Positions 1 to 7,764 of a stretch of DNA of 64,000 nt are shown here, one piece after another; position 1 is the first letter of the stretch; each line of letters starts with the position of its first letter. Under the pieces are notes generated by a model, which was not told the DNA's origin, ran no database searches, and was given only the letters and a program-made list of their open reading frames with translations. This stretch comes from Faecalispora anaeroviscerum (lineage in GTDB: Bacteria > Bacillota > Clostridia > Oscillospirales > Acutalibacteraceae): the NCBI RefSeq assembly GCF_947568225.1, contig NZ_CANOOQ010000001.1, forward strand, positions 2,728,001 to 2,792,000, written 5' to 3'. The position numbers and the translations under genes were made by a program.

Positions 1-527
1 AGGTGGAGGTGATTGATTCCAATACCTGTGCCTGCGGACAAGCCGCGTTAGAAATAGCGGTTGCCAAAATGATTGATAGCGGCAGAGAGTTTCAGGAGAT
101 TATCAATACGATCCATCAGATTGCCACAACGATCAATACGCTGTTTGTGGTCAATCATTTAAAATATATGCAGGCCGGGGGCAGAATCGGGGGCGCAGCC
201 GCTTTTGTTGGGAAGCTGGTTCAGATTAAGCCGGTGTGTGAATTTGTGGATGGAGTTGTTCGCCCAAGCAAGGCAGTTATTGGAAGAAAAAACTCATTAA
301 AAACGATGATCGATATTGCTGCATCACGAATTTCGAATTGGAATCGAGTGATTGTTACCCTGCAAAATGCGGGATTCCAAGCAGACGCCGATTACGCCAT
401 CGATTATTTCAGAAAAGTGACCGGTTTTTCCGGAACGATCCATCAAAGTGAGCTTGGTATTATCGTAGGGGCGCATTCCGGCCCCGGCGCTGCGGGAATC
501 GGCTTGATAGAGGATCCGTTAGGTTAG
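1..527 (+). CDS. DegV family fatty-acid-binding protein, C-terminal part (5' end outside window)
   Basis: The reading frame is open at the left edge, so only about the last 175 residues are present. The visible part matches the C-terminal domain of DegV proteins: an alpha/beta region with the conserved segment LKYMQAGGRIGG (about residues 53-64 of the visible part), followed by the lobe-closing IKPV segment and an ending with the HSGPG motif (IVGAHSGPGAAG). DegV/FakB-type proteins bind a single fatty acid and in Firmicutes hand it to the FakA kinase; the exact role of this paralogue cannot be read from the fragment. The GTG at base 3 is not claimed as the start. A perfect inverted repeat follows the stop. 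Confidence 0.85.
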   Translation, partial: VEVIDSNTCACGQAALEIAVAKMIDSGREFQEIINTIHQIATTINTLFVVNHLKYMQAGGRIGGAAAFVGKLVQIKPVCEFVDGVVRPSKAVIGRKNSLKTMIDIAASRISNWNRVIVTLQNAGFQADADYAIDYFRKVTGFSGTIHQSELGIIVGAHSGPGAAGIGLIEDPLG

Positions 528-571
528 GCAGAACAGAAGACCTTTATAAAAATAAAAATGGCAATAACACA

Positions 572-608
572 AAAGGCTAAGAAACGAATGCGTCGTTTCT
601 TAGCCTTT
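572..608. terminator. Perfect 16-bp inverted repeat after degV
   Basis: Arms 572-587 and 593-608 are exact complements around a 5-base loop. It lies between the degV stop and the convergent ogt gene. No long T run follows on the plus strand and only a short TTTTG on the minus strand, so it is a probable but not textbook terminator. Confidence 0.55.
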
Positions 609-678
609 CCACCTCCACGCTGCGGATGCACACCCGTATAGCAAAGGCGCGACAGGAAAAGCGACGGAGTAGATCGCT

Positions 679-1218
679 TCAGAGCGCAGTTCCTTTTGCC
701 GGGATAAATAACTTTGACAGGTCTGCGCCCTCGTGCTCCAGCAGGCGAATTTTTTGATCAACGCCGCCGGCGTAGCCTGTCAAGCTGCCGTTTGACCCCA
801 CGACCCTATGACAGGGAATAATAATGGAGATGGGATTATGCCCCACAGCTCCGCCGACCGCCTGCGCGGACATGTGCTCCTGATTCCTCCAGACCGCCAT
901 TTTTTTTGCGATCTCACCATACGTAGTGACTTCACCATAGGGAATCTCACAAAGAATGTCCCACACAGCTTTGCGAAATGCACTCCCGTTCGGCGCCAGA
1001 GGAAGATTGGCAATCGCAGGTTTTTGACCCGAAAAATACTTGTCCAGCCAGTTTTTTGTGGCGGTGAAGATTGGCAAGTTGGAGTTTTCAGTCATATTTT
1101 TTGCCACAGTGCCGCCAAAGTATTTTTGATTCTGTATCCATAGGCCGACAAGGCGCTCACTGTCGCTTGCCAGAGTAAGGTTTCCTACGGGTGATGAATA
1201 CTGTGTTGAATAAAACAT
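679..1218 (-). CDS. ogt: Methylated-DNA--[protein]-cysteine S-methyltransferase
   Basis: Suicide DNA-repair enzyme that moves the alkyl group from O6-alkylguanine to its own cysteine. The active-site motif IIPCHRVV is present with the acceptor Cys at about residue 136, followed by the GSNGSLTGYAGG segment. Upstream, FRKAVWD and IPYGEVTTYGEIA (about residues 81-103) are the winged-helix elements of the DNA-binding domain. The length, 179 residues, is normal for Ogt/MGMT; there is no fused AdaA domain. One oddity is a short insertion, WRNQEHMSAQ, between the two motifs. Monocistronic, convergent with degV. Confidence 0.92.
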   Translation of the reverse strand: MFYSTQYSSPVGNLTLASDSERLVGLWIQNQKYFGGTVAKNMTENSNLPIFTATKNWLDKYFSGQKPAIANLPLAPNGSAFRKAVWDILCEIPYGEVTTYGEIAKKMAVWRNQEHMSAQAVGGAVGHNPISIIIPCHRVVGSNGSLTGYAGGVDQKIRLLEHEGADLSKLFIPAKGTAL

Positions 1219-1269
1219 ACTTCCTCCTGTTTTATTAAAAGCTTAATCGGTTCAGCGTTGCGTAAATTC

Positions 1270-1914
1270 TTAGTCATTCAGGTTATGTGTTGATACCAAA
1301 TAAAATAAACGGTCTTTCACAATGTTCTTCACAGGGATCGGCACTTTTTTGCATTCTTTAATCGTGTTTAGTACGACATTTTTTACACTAATACGAGAAT
1401 GGCCCATTTTTCTCATAGCTTCAGTTGCGGTAACTTCTGAACGTGAGCTTCGAATGAGCGATTCCATCAGTCTGGGAAAGGAATCGATGTATTCATTCCT
1501 GATTCCATAATTCACATCAATGGCCACATAGTTTTGAAAATTCAGTATCTGGTTCCCGTTGGGATTACTTTGAAGGACAATTAATTCAATTTCGCCGGAG
1601 TATTTCCAATTCAGCCTGCTTTCCAGATTGTTTTTAAACTCAACAAATGCTTTATCGCTAAAATACCAGTCCGCGCCGTACTTGCGATCCAATTTGCCAT
1701 ACCCATTTGTCTTGGCCAGATCCAAATCATTTGTGTACCCCACTGCGTAAATCGAACAGAGCTTTTCGGAATTATAATGGATATAATCAAATTCATCAAT
1801 GATCTCTTTTGCGCCTTGCAGACTCGGCCGAACAAACAATAAGATTATAATGTGCTGCTCACCAAGCTCACGCTCCATTTTTTCGATCTGCTCATATGTA
1901 TTAACTGCAAACAT
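1270..1914 (-). CDS. Uncharacterised protein (214 aa)
   Basis: I do not recognise a family. The start at 1914 is chosen because GGAGG lies 8 bases upstream of that ATG; a longer in-frame extension to 2016 has no ribosome site and weak coding character. The protein is soluble, with no signal peptide or membrane segment. The N-terminal third (HIIILLFVRP...EFDYIHYNSEKL) looks like an alternating alpha/beta fold; the C-terminal third (about residues 155-200) contains a Ser/Arg-rich helical stretch and a possible helix-turn-helix (TATEAMRKMGHSRISVKNV). It lies downstream of a small ribbon-helix-helix gene on the same strand, so the two may form one transcript. Confidence 0.6.
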   Translation of the reverse strand: MFAVNTYEQIEKMERELGEQHIIILLFVRPSLQGAKEIIDEFDYIHYNSEKLCSIYAVGYTNDLDLAKTNGYGKLDRKYGADWYFSDKAFVEFKNNLESRLNWKYSGEIELIVLQSNPNGNQILNFQNYVAIDVNYGIRNEYIDSFPRLMESLIRSSRSEVTATEAMRKMGHSRISVKNVVLNTIKECKKVPIPVKNIVKDRLFYLVSTHNLND

Positions 1915-2022
1915 ATGCTTCCTCCGGCCAAGTTTTATTCTCCTGCTTTGTATCAAACTTGCCAAATTGTACTGCGTAAAGGCAAGCCTGGGCTTTACGA
2001 ACTGCTTTCGCATCATCCTGGC

Positions 2023-2256
2023 TCATCTGTCGGTAGGGGAAGTGGCGTGCTGATCCCAAGGCTGGCGCCGCTTCCTTTTATTTTTGAGGTCATCCTTTAA
2101 CTTCTTAATCCCACGCCGGGCAGCTTCCATTTTGTTGACGTTTTCCTGCTCGCAATAAGCGTTTAATATCTGCTTGCATTCTTCGTCATACTTAACTGCC
2201 ATTCTGTACAGCTTCGGATTACCTGTCTTAGGGCCTCTCTTTTTACCCGTTTCCAG
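2023..2256 (-). CDS. Small ribbon-helix-helix-like DNA-binding protein
   Basis: After a basic N-terminus (KKRGPKTGNPK), the segment MAVKYDEECKQILNAYC followed by NKMEAARRGIKKL has the strand/helix/helix pattern of Arc/CopG-type repressors. The likely start is unusual: AGGAGG lies 7 bases before an in-frame CTG at 2256, with no ATG nearby; the frame could also be opened at a GTG at 2286, but that coincides with the predicted transcription start. A promoter with a palindrome in its spacer lies just upstream, consistent with autorepression (inference). The next gene downstream is the unknown 214-residue protein, so this may be a regulator-effector pair. Confidence 0.5.
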   Translation of the reverse strand: METGKKRGPKTGNPKLYRMAVKYDEECKQILNAYCEQENVNKMEAARRGIKKLKDDLKNKRKRRQPWDQHATSPTDR

Positions 2257-2292
2257 TAAAACACCTCCTAGCAAAAGCAAGGTCACCCTAAT

Positions 2293-2320
2293 CGTATAGT
2301 TGGGTAACCCTGTTTGTCAA
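2293..2320 (-). promoter_or_regulatory. Promoter with operator-like palindrome for the RHH operon
   Basis: On the minus strand TTGACA (2320-2315) is separated by 16 bases from TATACG (2298-2293). The spacer holds the 9-base palindrome GGGTTACCC, a good position for repressor binding by the downstream RHH protein. Confidence 0.5.
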
Positions 2321-2434
2321 GTGTGTTTATGGAATATTTTAGATAAAGTATAAATCCGAACCCCTCTCTAAGATAAACAATCTGTTTTGAGTGGTGCGGA
2401 TTAGGTGCCTGTGGTCGGGATGGAATGATAGTAC

Positions 2435-2608
2435 TTATAGAAGTCCGGTAATTGGACCGCCGAATTCGGGCTTCTGTGCGTGACGAGGCTCCAGGTTAAA
2501 CATCATGCTCAGAAGCTGATCCAGCTTTGCCTCCTCCTTCTCTGTTGTTGGTTTATTGTATCGTGAATCAGGGAAATCCGTAAGAAGACGACTCCCAACA
2601 CGGAGTTT
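2435..2608 (-). pseudogene. C-terminal gene fragment of unknown origin
   Basis: An open stretch of 57 codons that ends in a proper stop but begins directly after a stop codon, with no start codon or ribosome site. The peptide has gene-like composition (for example KPTTEKEEAKLDQLLSMM), suggesting the tail of a decayed gene. I could not name the parent. The remainder of 2321-2706 holds nothing I can support as a gene. Confidence 0.3.
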
Positions 2609-2706
2609 TCAATTTTTTAAAAGAAAATTTTAAATGCCCCTTGCAAATGATTTTTAATGGATATATCCTTTCTTTTGAGGATATCCTTTCAAACAAAAGA
2701 AAGGAA

Positions 2707-3705
2707 ATGGATGGTATGAACCAAGAAAAAAGTACAGAGCTGGAACAAACGATTTGCCGCGACTACAGCAATATCGCGGGGATCATTGTGCAGAAAAACG
2801 GCGAAACAGTATATGAGGGATACTTCAATGGATACACTGCCGAGCGCGCTCTTCATGTGTTTTCGGTGACGAAGAGCATAGTCAATGCGCTGATTGGCAT
2901 TGCCATCGATCAGGGGTATCTCAACAGCGTTGACCAGAAGGTGTTGGACTTTTTTTCGAATTACACGGTGAAACGCGGAGAAAAAACTGCGCAGTGCGTC
3001 ACAATCAGGGACATTCTGACTATGACTGCACCGTATAAATATAAGTCGGCACCATACACGAAGTATTTCACAAGCGAAAGCTGGGTAAAAGCCGCGCTGG
3101 ATTTGCTGGGCGGAAAAGGTGAGATCGGTCAGTTCCGCTATACGCCCCTCATTGGGCCGGACATTCTGACGGGAATTCTTACCAAGGCGACCGGTCGCTC
3201 CGTGCTCGATTTTGCCCGTGAAAACCTGTTTGCGCCGCTGGGCATCCACGTTGACCGCAACGTGGTGTTCCAGAGCAAGGAAGAGCAGCTTGCTATTATG
3301 ACGAAAGAGAATGACATCAGCGGCTGGGCCGCGGACCCGCAGGGGATTAACACGGCAGGCTGGGGCCTTTTCCTCACGCCCACGGAGATGGCAAAGATCG
3401 GTCAGCTGTACTTAAACCGCGGAGCATGGAACAGCAAACAGCTCGTATCTGCCGAATGGATCGACGAAAGCACAAAGGAACACAGCCGCTGGGACGAGCT
3501 TGGGCTAAAGTATGGCTACCTGTGGTGGGTCATCGACGAAGAAGAGCACAGCTATGCGGCCATGGGCGACGGCGGAAACGTGATCTATGTGAATCCGGCG
3601 AAGAATTTGGTCATTGCCATCGCGTCCCGGTTCGTGCCGCGCCCCAGGGACAGAATCGATTTTATCAAAGAGGTTCTGGAACCGATGTTTGAAAATCAGG
3701 AGTGA
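2707..3705 (+). CDS. Serine hydrolase, class C beta-lactamase / penicillin-binding-protein-like
   Basis: A 330-residue esterase/peptidase-type protein of the beta-lactamase class C superfamily. The catalytic S-x-x-K motif is SVTK in HVFSVTKSIVNALIG (about residues 50-64), followed by the typical 'GYLNSVDQKVLDF' and 'TIRDILTMT' segments; GWGLFLTPTEMAKIGQLYLN and the GDGGNVIYV strand near the C-terminus correspond to the third active-site region (HTG/KTG-like, here DGG). No signal peptide, so probably cytoplasmic. The start at 2707 follows AAAGGA closely; ATG at 2716 is an alternative. The natural substrate cannot be inferred. Confidence 0.8.
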   Translation: MDGMNQEKSTELEQTICRDYSNIAGIIVQKNGETVYEGYFNGYTAERALHVFSVTKSIVNALIGIAIDQGYLNSVDQKVLDFFSNYTVKRGEKTAQCVTIRDILTMTAPYKYKSAPYTKYFTSESWVKAALDLLGGKGEIGQFRYTPLIGPDILTGILTKATGRSVLDFARENLFAPLGIHVDRNVVFQSKEEQLAIMTKENDISGWAADPQGINTAGWGLFLTPTEMAKIGQLYLNRGAWNSKQLVSAEWIDESTKEHSRWDELGLKYGYLWWVIDEEEHSYAAMGDGGNVIYVNPAKNLVIAIASRFVPRPRDRIDFIKEVLEPMFENQE

Positions 3706-3711
3706 ACGGGT

Positions 3712-3771
3712 ATGAGTAAATACAACACTCTGTGGGAATATGTTCAGCAGGGCGGCAATGGCAGAAAATAG
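3712..3771 (+). pseudogene. Truncated 19-residue reading frame (start of a lost small gene)
   Basis: ATG 6 bases after the serine hydrolase stop opens MSKYNTLWEYVQQ, which resembles the first residues of a common small Firmicutes protein whose members begin MSKY-x-x-LWEY (from memory). It stops after 19 codons and runs into a hairpin, so it is probably the stump of a deleted gene. Confidence 0.3.
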
Positions 3772-3772
3772 A

Positions 3773-3812
3773 ATGCCCGCCGCTTCCTGCACACGCAGTC
3801 AGCGGCGGGCAT
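3773..3812. terminator. GC-rich 12-bp inverted repeat between convergent genes
   Basis: Arms 3773-3784 and 3801-3812 are exact complements. On the minus strand the stem is followed by TCTATTTT, so it best serves the DUF1697 gene, and may stop the serine hydrolase transcript as well. Confidence 0.6.
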
Positions 3813-3848
3813 CAGCGCAAGATCGGGGCGGGTTGCACTTTTTCTCAC

Positions 3849-4379
3849 TTATTCCGCCAGCTCGCACAGGCGCGTCACCACACTCAGCTTTCGGGTAGTG
3901 GTCGTGATGCCGAGGCGCTTTTCGAGATACCCGCTGTAAAGTACCCGGCGCGCCACCCCTTGGGGCAGGTAGAGATAAAAGCACTCGCTGCCGCGAATAA
4001 ACTTCTCGTAGCCAAAGTCGGTTTCCTCGATGGTTTTGACCTTCGCGGCATCCACCGAATCATTCGTGAAGGTCAGGTGAATGCGGGAAATGTCGTAGCC
4101 TTCGCCAAAGGGATTCTCCGCCGCGGCGACAGCGAGCTGCTCCCGCATTTTGAGGATGACGGATAAGTCCGCGCCAATCTGGTTCAAAATTACGTCGTGA
4201 ATTTTTGCCGCCGCTTCCTCGCGGGAAAGATCTGTATCGAATAAAATGTTCCCGCTTTGAATGTACGTCCGCACATCGTGAAAACCGGCGTCAGTCAAAA
4301 TCTTGGCAAGATACGCCATGCTGGGGATGCGATTTTTTCCCGTGGGCGTCACGCCTCGTAAAAGAGCAATAAACTGCAT
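3849..4379 (-). CDS. DUF1697 domain-containing protein
   Basis: A 176-residue single-domain protein. The N-terminus MQFIALLRGVTPTGKNRI, then LTDAGFHDVRTYIQSGNILF (about residues 28-47), is the signature of DUF1697, a family of unknown function; the C-terminal helix carries the conserved TTTTRKLSVVTRL segment. Its ATG lies 2 bases beyond the stop of the frameshifted MmcQ/YjbR gene, so both once formed one transcript. No membrane or export signals. Confidence 0.85.
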   Translation of the reverse strand: MQFIALLRGVTPTGKNRIPSMAYLAKILTDAGFHDVRTYIQSGNILFDTDLSREEAAAKIHDVILNQIGADLSVILKMREQLAVAAAENPFGEGYDISRIHLTFTNDSVDAAKVKTIEETDFGYEKFIRGSECFYLYLPQGVARRVLYSGYLEKRLGITTTTRKLSVVTRLCELAE

Positions 4380-4381
4380 TA

Positions 4382-4577
4382 TTATGCCTCCCAGGTGATT
4401 TCCCGCTGCATTTTCTTTGTGAGTTTTCCAAACGCCAATTCATAGGAGTGGTCGTACAGATCACGCAGCACTTCCTCTGGTACCGCGCCGTCGAGAAAGA
4501 CGGAATTCCAGCTTATAATCTTTCGCAGCGCCCGGCTTGGAAAGCAGATATTCGTCCAGCCATTCGTAGTTGTTCAT
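4382..4577 (-). pseudogene. MmcQ/YjbR family protein, frameshifted
   Basis: The start reads MNNYEWLDEYLLSKPGAAKDYKLE in one frame, then the homologous remainder (SVFLDGAVPEEVLRDLYDHS, then a tail ending REITWEA) continues in the next frame to a TAA at 4382. In family members the sequence across this point is usually L-E-W-N-S-V, so a few bases (about five) seem to be missing near 4505-4511. The intact product would be a small MmcQ/YjbR-like DNA-binding-fold protein. A sequencing error is the alternative. Confidence 0.65.
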
Positions 4578-4623
4578 CGCACACTTCGTTTCAAATGTTC
4601 TCCCGCTCCCACGCCGCCAGTAA

Positions 4624-4668
4624 TCAAATCGCGGGGATGCCGCTAATTTCAAATCGTTCTGTTGTCAT
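4624..4668 (-). pseudogene. 14-codon scrap resembling the start of an alpha/beta hydrolase
   Basis: ATG at 4668 opens MTTERFEISGIPAI then TGA. This resembles the N-terminus of clostridial alpha/beta hydrolases (ERFEI-x-GIPAI-x-WG, from memory). It sits directly upstream of the frameshifted MmcQ gene, so this strand has lost at least one gene by deletion. Confidence 0.3.
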
Positions 4669-4709
4669 AGTCAATTATACTCCCACTTTAAAATTCCTTG
4701 AGAATATCG

Positions 4710-5486
4710 TTACAGCCACACTGCCCAGTCGCCGTAATCAAAGGTTCCGCTGCCATGGTGAAGCTTGCCGTCGGCCTTGAGCTTTCGGAACGCATCCCGC
4801 ATCCGGATCAGAATTTCCGGCTGAATGTCCAGCGTGTGATGCGCGGGAAGCACGCGCTTTACCGGCAGTGCCGCCACCTTTTCAAGAGAAGTAAGATATG
4901 CCTGCGGGTCGGTGGAGGGATAATAGGCAAACAGCGTGTCCTTGTAAACCAGGTCACCGGTAAAGAGATACCCGCGTGCGGCTTCCCAAAAGCACAGATG
5001 CCCCGGCGAGTGGCCGGGAGTGTGCAGCACCTCAATGCTGCGTCCGCCAAGGTCAATCACTTCGCCGCCCTTCAAAACCCGCGTGGGCGTTCCCTGAAAG
5101 AATTCATAGGTGCTCACATCGTAGCCCTCGGGAAAATCGCAGCGGTCGGCCACCATTTCCCGGATGGTATCCATGGAGAGCGGAAAGCCGCCGCGAAGCC
5201 AGTTCAGTTCCGCTTCATGGGCGTAAAAGTCCGGGTAGTATTTATGCCCGCCGATATGATCCCAGTGGATATGTGTTGCGATGGCCGTGACGGGCTTGTC
5301 CGTCAGCTTTTTTACTTCCTCCGAGATGTTGCAAATGCCGAGCCCCGTGTCAATCAGCAGGCTGCGCTCTGTGCCGCAGAGCAGATAACAGTGCGTTTCT
5401 TCCCAGTGACGGTATTCACTGATGATGTAAGAATTTTCATCGAGCCGGTCGATGGTAAACCACTCGTTTTTGGATTTCATAATCAT
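4710..5486 (-). CDS. MBL-fold metallo-hydrolase
   Basis: 258 residues with the complete zinc-site set of the metallo-beta-lactamase fold: THIHWDHIGGH (HxHxDH, about residues 72-82), HTPGHSPGHLCF (third metal ligand, about 136-147), TGDLVY (bridging Asp, about 156-161) and PAHH near residue 215. This layout is that of glyoxalase-II/RNase-Z-like general hydrolases; the substrate is unknown. ATG codons at 5486 and 5480 are both possible starts and the ribosome site is weak. Upstream (5487-5700) I see no gene, only an inverted TGACCC/GGGTCA pair at about 5640-5670. Confidence 0.85.
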   Translation of the reverse strand: MIMKSKNEWFTIDRLDENSYIISEYRHWEETHCYLLCGTERSLLIDTGLGICNISEEVKKLTDKPVTAIATHIHWDHIGGHKYYPDFYAHEAELNWLRGGFPLSMDTIREMVADRCDFPEGYDVSTYEFFQGTPTRVLKGGEVIDLGGRSIEVLHTPGHSPGHLCFWEAARGYLFTGDLVYKDTLFAYYPSTDPQAYLTSLEKVAALPVKRVLPAHHTLDIQPEILIRMRDAFRKLKADGKLHHGSGTFDYGDWAVWL

Positions 5487-5698
5487 CGCTTCGCTTCCAT
5501 ATCAATTTGGATTTCATTTTCCACCGCACAGTACCGGGTACACAGGGCGCACGGTGAAATGGCCGTACAGCAAAAGCTGCACGGCTGGCTTTGCGGGCGA
5601 AAGTGGGGTAGAATGAAACTCGCCGCCGGGTTCTTTTTTTGACCCTCAATACGAAAATTTAAGTGGGTCAAAATATTTAAAAATTGAACAACAAAGGC

Positions 5699-5728
5699 AG
5701 AAAAACCGCCTGTTTAGGCGGTTTTTCT
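5699..5728 (-). terminator. Rho-independent terminator after tRNA-Pro
   Basis: Arms 5699-5710 and 5717-5728 pair perfectly (AGAAAAACCGCC). On the minus strand the stem ends in TTTTTCT, directly downstream of the tRNA gene. Confidence 0.8.
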
Positions 5729-5739
5729 AAGACGTTTGG

Positions 5740-5812
5740 TCCGAGTGACAGGGTTCGAACCTGCGGCCTGATGGTCCCAAACCACCCGCGCTACCAGCTG
5801 CGCCACACCCGG
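5740..5812 (-). tRNA. tRNA-Pro (anticodon TGG)
   Basis: The minus strand folds as a full cloverleaf: acceptor arms CCGGGTG and CACTCGG (one G:U pair), D-loop with AGCTGGTAGCGC, anticodon loop TTTGGGA giving TGG, T arm with GGTTCGAACC, and discriminator A. CCA is not encoded. The family match to tRNA-Pro (GCGCAGCTNGGTAGCGC) is clear. Confidence 0.93.
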
Positions 5813-6037
5813 AAATATTGGATGCCGTATTGCCATTCAAACCCATACTCATTCAAAATCTTAAAGTGTAGTATGAATGAGATTGCCAGAATGCATACTT
5901 GCTTCGAAATTATAGCGGAAAAAAACCGGTTCGTCAAGCTTTTCGGCGTAATACAACAAGCGAAACCTTATCATTGATCGATTACAAGAAATATAAATCA
6001 TTTTTATCGTTATTTTTGTGATTTTTTAGAAAAAAGC

Positions 6038-6064
6038 TAAAATTTTTCGCGATAGGGTCGATAT
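6038..6064 (+). promoter_or_regulatory. Possible sigma-28 (SigD) promoter for the MCP gene
   Basis: TAAA at 6038-6041, 15 bases, then GTCGATAT at 6057-6064, which matches the flagellar/chemotaxis consensus TAAA-N15-GCCGATAA at 10 of 12 fixed positions. It lies about 130 bases before the MCP start. The 5813-6193 gap is AT-rich and otherwise empty as far as I can see. Confidence 0.45.
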
Positions 6065-6193
6065 TACTAAATGTAGTTCTATTTTTTTGATCCTTTTTAT
6101 CGACTTGTTCATAAAGGCCTATCATAAAGGATAATAAGAACAAATTACATATGGAGGTTTTCCCCCACAACATCAGGTTAAGGGAGCTGTTTT

Positions 6194-7468
6194 ATGATGA
6201 AAAGCATCCGTTTCAGAATCGCCTCAATTTTATTGGCAATTATCGTTTTGTTAAGTGTTTCCTTTGGTGCTGTCAGTACTTTGGTAATCAAATCCGGAGC
6301 TGACGAGGTTTTTTGGATTATTATTTTAACTGTGGTGTATTGTCTTGTAGGTGCTGTGGTTTCCTTTTGGATTGGGGGTAAAATTGCAAAACCGATTTCT
6401 ATCTGTTCTGATCGTTTATATGCGCTTTCGGAGGGCGATTTGAATTCTCCTGTGCCGCAGATTCACACAAAGGATGAAACGGGCCGTTTGGCAGACGCGA
6501 CGGAAGGGATCGTCACGAATCTGCGCGCCATCATCTCGGATCTCGGTTCGCTGCTGGAAGCCCTTTCCCACTCGAATTTCAATGTGAAATCCGAGGCGAA
6601 GGATGCGTACCGCGGAGATTTTCAGCCGCTGTCCCAGAATTTTGAGAAAATCGTGCTGTCTCTGAATGATACCTTAAGCCAGATCAATCAGTCTGCCAAT
6701 ATGGTGTCCAATGAATCCGAGCAGGTGTCTTACGGTGCGCAAAGTCTGGCGCAGGGTGCTTCGGAGCAGACAGCCTCTATTGAAGAGCTGGCCGCGGCGA
6801 TTCACCATTTGTCCGATAAGGTTAAGGAAAACGCCCTGAACGCAGTTCAGGCAGGCGAGTGGGCCACCCAAACAATGGATGAGGTTGGTCAGTGCAACGA
6901 CAAAATGCAGAGCATGGTGCAGGCCATGAAGCGCATTGAGCAGACTTCCTCTCAGATTAGCAACATTGTAAAGGCGATTGAAGATATCGCGTTCCAGACC
7001 AATATTTTGGCGCTGAACGCCGCTGTTGAGGCGTCCCGTGCGGGAGAGGCCGGTAAGGGCTTCGCCGTTGTTGCGGACGAGGTTCGCAGCCTCGCTTCGA
7101 AGAGTGCGGAATCCGCGAAGAGCACTTCCGCTTTGATTACGGATTCCCTGAACGCGGTTTCAGAAGGCTCCAGAATGGTAGGGGATGCGCTCGGCGCTTT
7201 GCAGGCCGTGACAAAGAGTATGGCAGAAACGCAGAGAGAGCATCGCGAAATTGCGGAGGTTACCGAAGAGCAGTCCACGGCGGTGGATCACCTGACCTCT
7301 GTTATGGATCAGATTTCGGCGGTGGTGCAGACAAACTCCGCTACGGCGGAGGAAAGCGCGGCGGCCAGCGAAGAGCTTTCCAGCCAGGCCCAGATGATGA
7401 AATCTTTGGTGTCGCAGTTCCAGCTCCGCTCTGCCTCTTCCGCGCCGATCAAGAATACAAAAGCGTAA
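6194..7468 (+). CDS. Methyl-accepting chemotaxis protein with minimal extracellular part
   Basis: 424 residues. Two membrane helices (about 9-30 and 40-61) are separated by only about ten residues, so there is no periplasmic/extracellular ligand domain. A HAMP domain follows (IAKPISICSDRL onward), then a second HAMP-like/helical linker and the cytoplasmic signalling hairpin with the conserved core AFQTNILALNAAVEASRAGE and FAVVADEVRSLA (about 270-305). The protein should signal to CheA/CheW and be adapted by CheR/CheB; its input is probably internal or membrane-derived (inference). ATG follows GGGAG. Monogenic, with its own terminator. Confidence 0.93.
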   Translation: MMKSIRFRIASILLAIIVLLSVSFGAVSTLVIKSGADEVFWIIILTVVYCLVGAVVSFWIGGKIAKPISICSDRLYALSEGDLNSPVPQIHTKDETGRLADATEGIVTNLRAIISDLGSLLEALSHSNFNVKSEAKDAYRGDFQPLSQNFEKIVLSLNDTLSQINQSANMVSNESEQVSYGAQSLAQGASEQTASIEELAAAIHHLSDKVKENALNAVQAGEWATQTMDEVGQCNDKMQSMVQAMKRIEQTSSQISNIVKAIEDIAFQTNILALNAAVEASRAGEAGKGFAVVADEVRSLASKSAESAKSTSALITDSLNAVSEGSRMVGDALGALQAVTKSMAETQREHREIAEVTEEQSTAVDHLTSVMDQISAVVQTNSATAEESAAASEELSSQAQMMKSLVSQFQLRSASSAPIKNTKA

Positions 7469-7500
7469 TTCTGCGCAAGATAGCAAATTTAGATGAGAGC

Positions 7501-7532
7501 GGAGCGGGACTGATCCCGCCCCGCTCCTTTTT
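7501..7532 (+). terminator. Rho-independent terminator of the MCP gene
   Basis: GGAGCGGG (7501-7508) pairs with CCCGCTCC (7520-7527) and is followed by five T residues. Confidence 0.85.
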
Positions 7533-7581
7533 CCGAAATCCGGCAAATCCTTGTCTTATAATTCTGCGATTTAAAATAAAA

Positions 7582-7624
7582 GCAGTTATCTCTCCGTCGT
7601 CGAAAGCGGAGGAGAGATAACTGC
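7582..7624. repeat. Perfect 14-bp stem-loop, function unknown
   Basis: Arms 7582-7595 and 7611-7624 (GCAGTTATCTCTCC and its complement) pair exactly. No T run follows on either strand. A hairpin with related arms (GATATCTCCC) stands before rlmD at 25761-25793, so this may be a dispersed genomic element. Confidence 0.4.
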
Positions 7625-7663
7625 CGCGATTCTATGTTTTATGGAAGCTTAACATGAAAAAAA

Positions 7664-7681
7664 CACTCTTTGCAAAGAGTG
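7664..7681. promoter_or_regulatory. 18-bp perfect palindrome upstream of the KPR-OYE gene
   Basis: CACTCTTTG followed directly by its reverse complement CAAAGAGTG, 83 bases before the ATG of the fusion gene. The gapless symmetry suits a dimeric repressor better than a terminator. Confidence 0.4.
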
Positions 7682-7764
7682 GACAAAGGTGTTATCATTA
7701 GGAAAAATTGCTAGAAAATCCGGCTCGTTGGGGTCGGCGTTATTTTATCACCGGAGGGATTTCC

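Noticed and set aside
4698..5642. 314-codon plus-strand frame opposite the MBL gene
   Set aside because: The minus-strand gene contains all metal-binding motifs; this frame has none.
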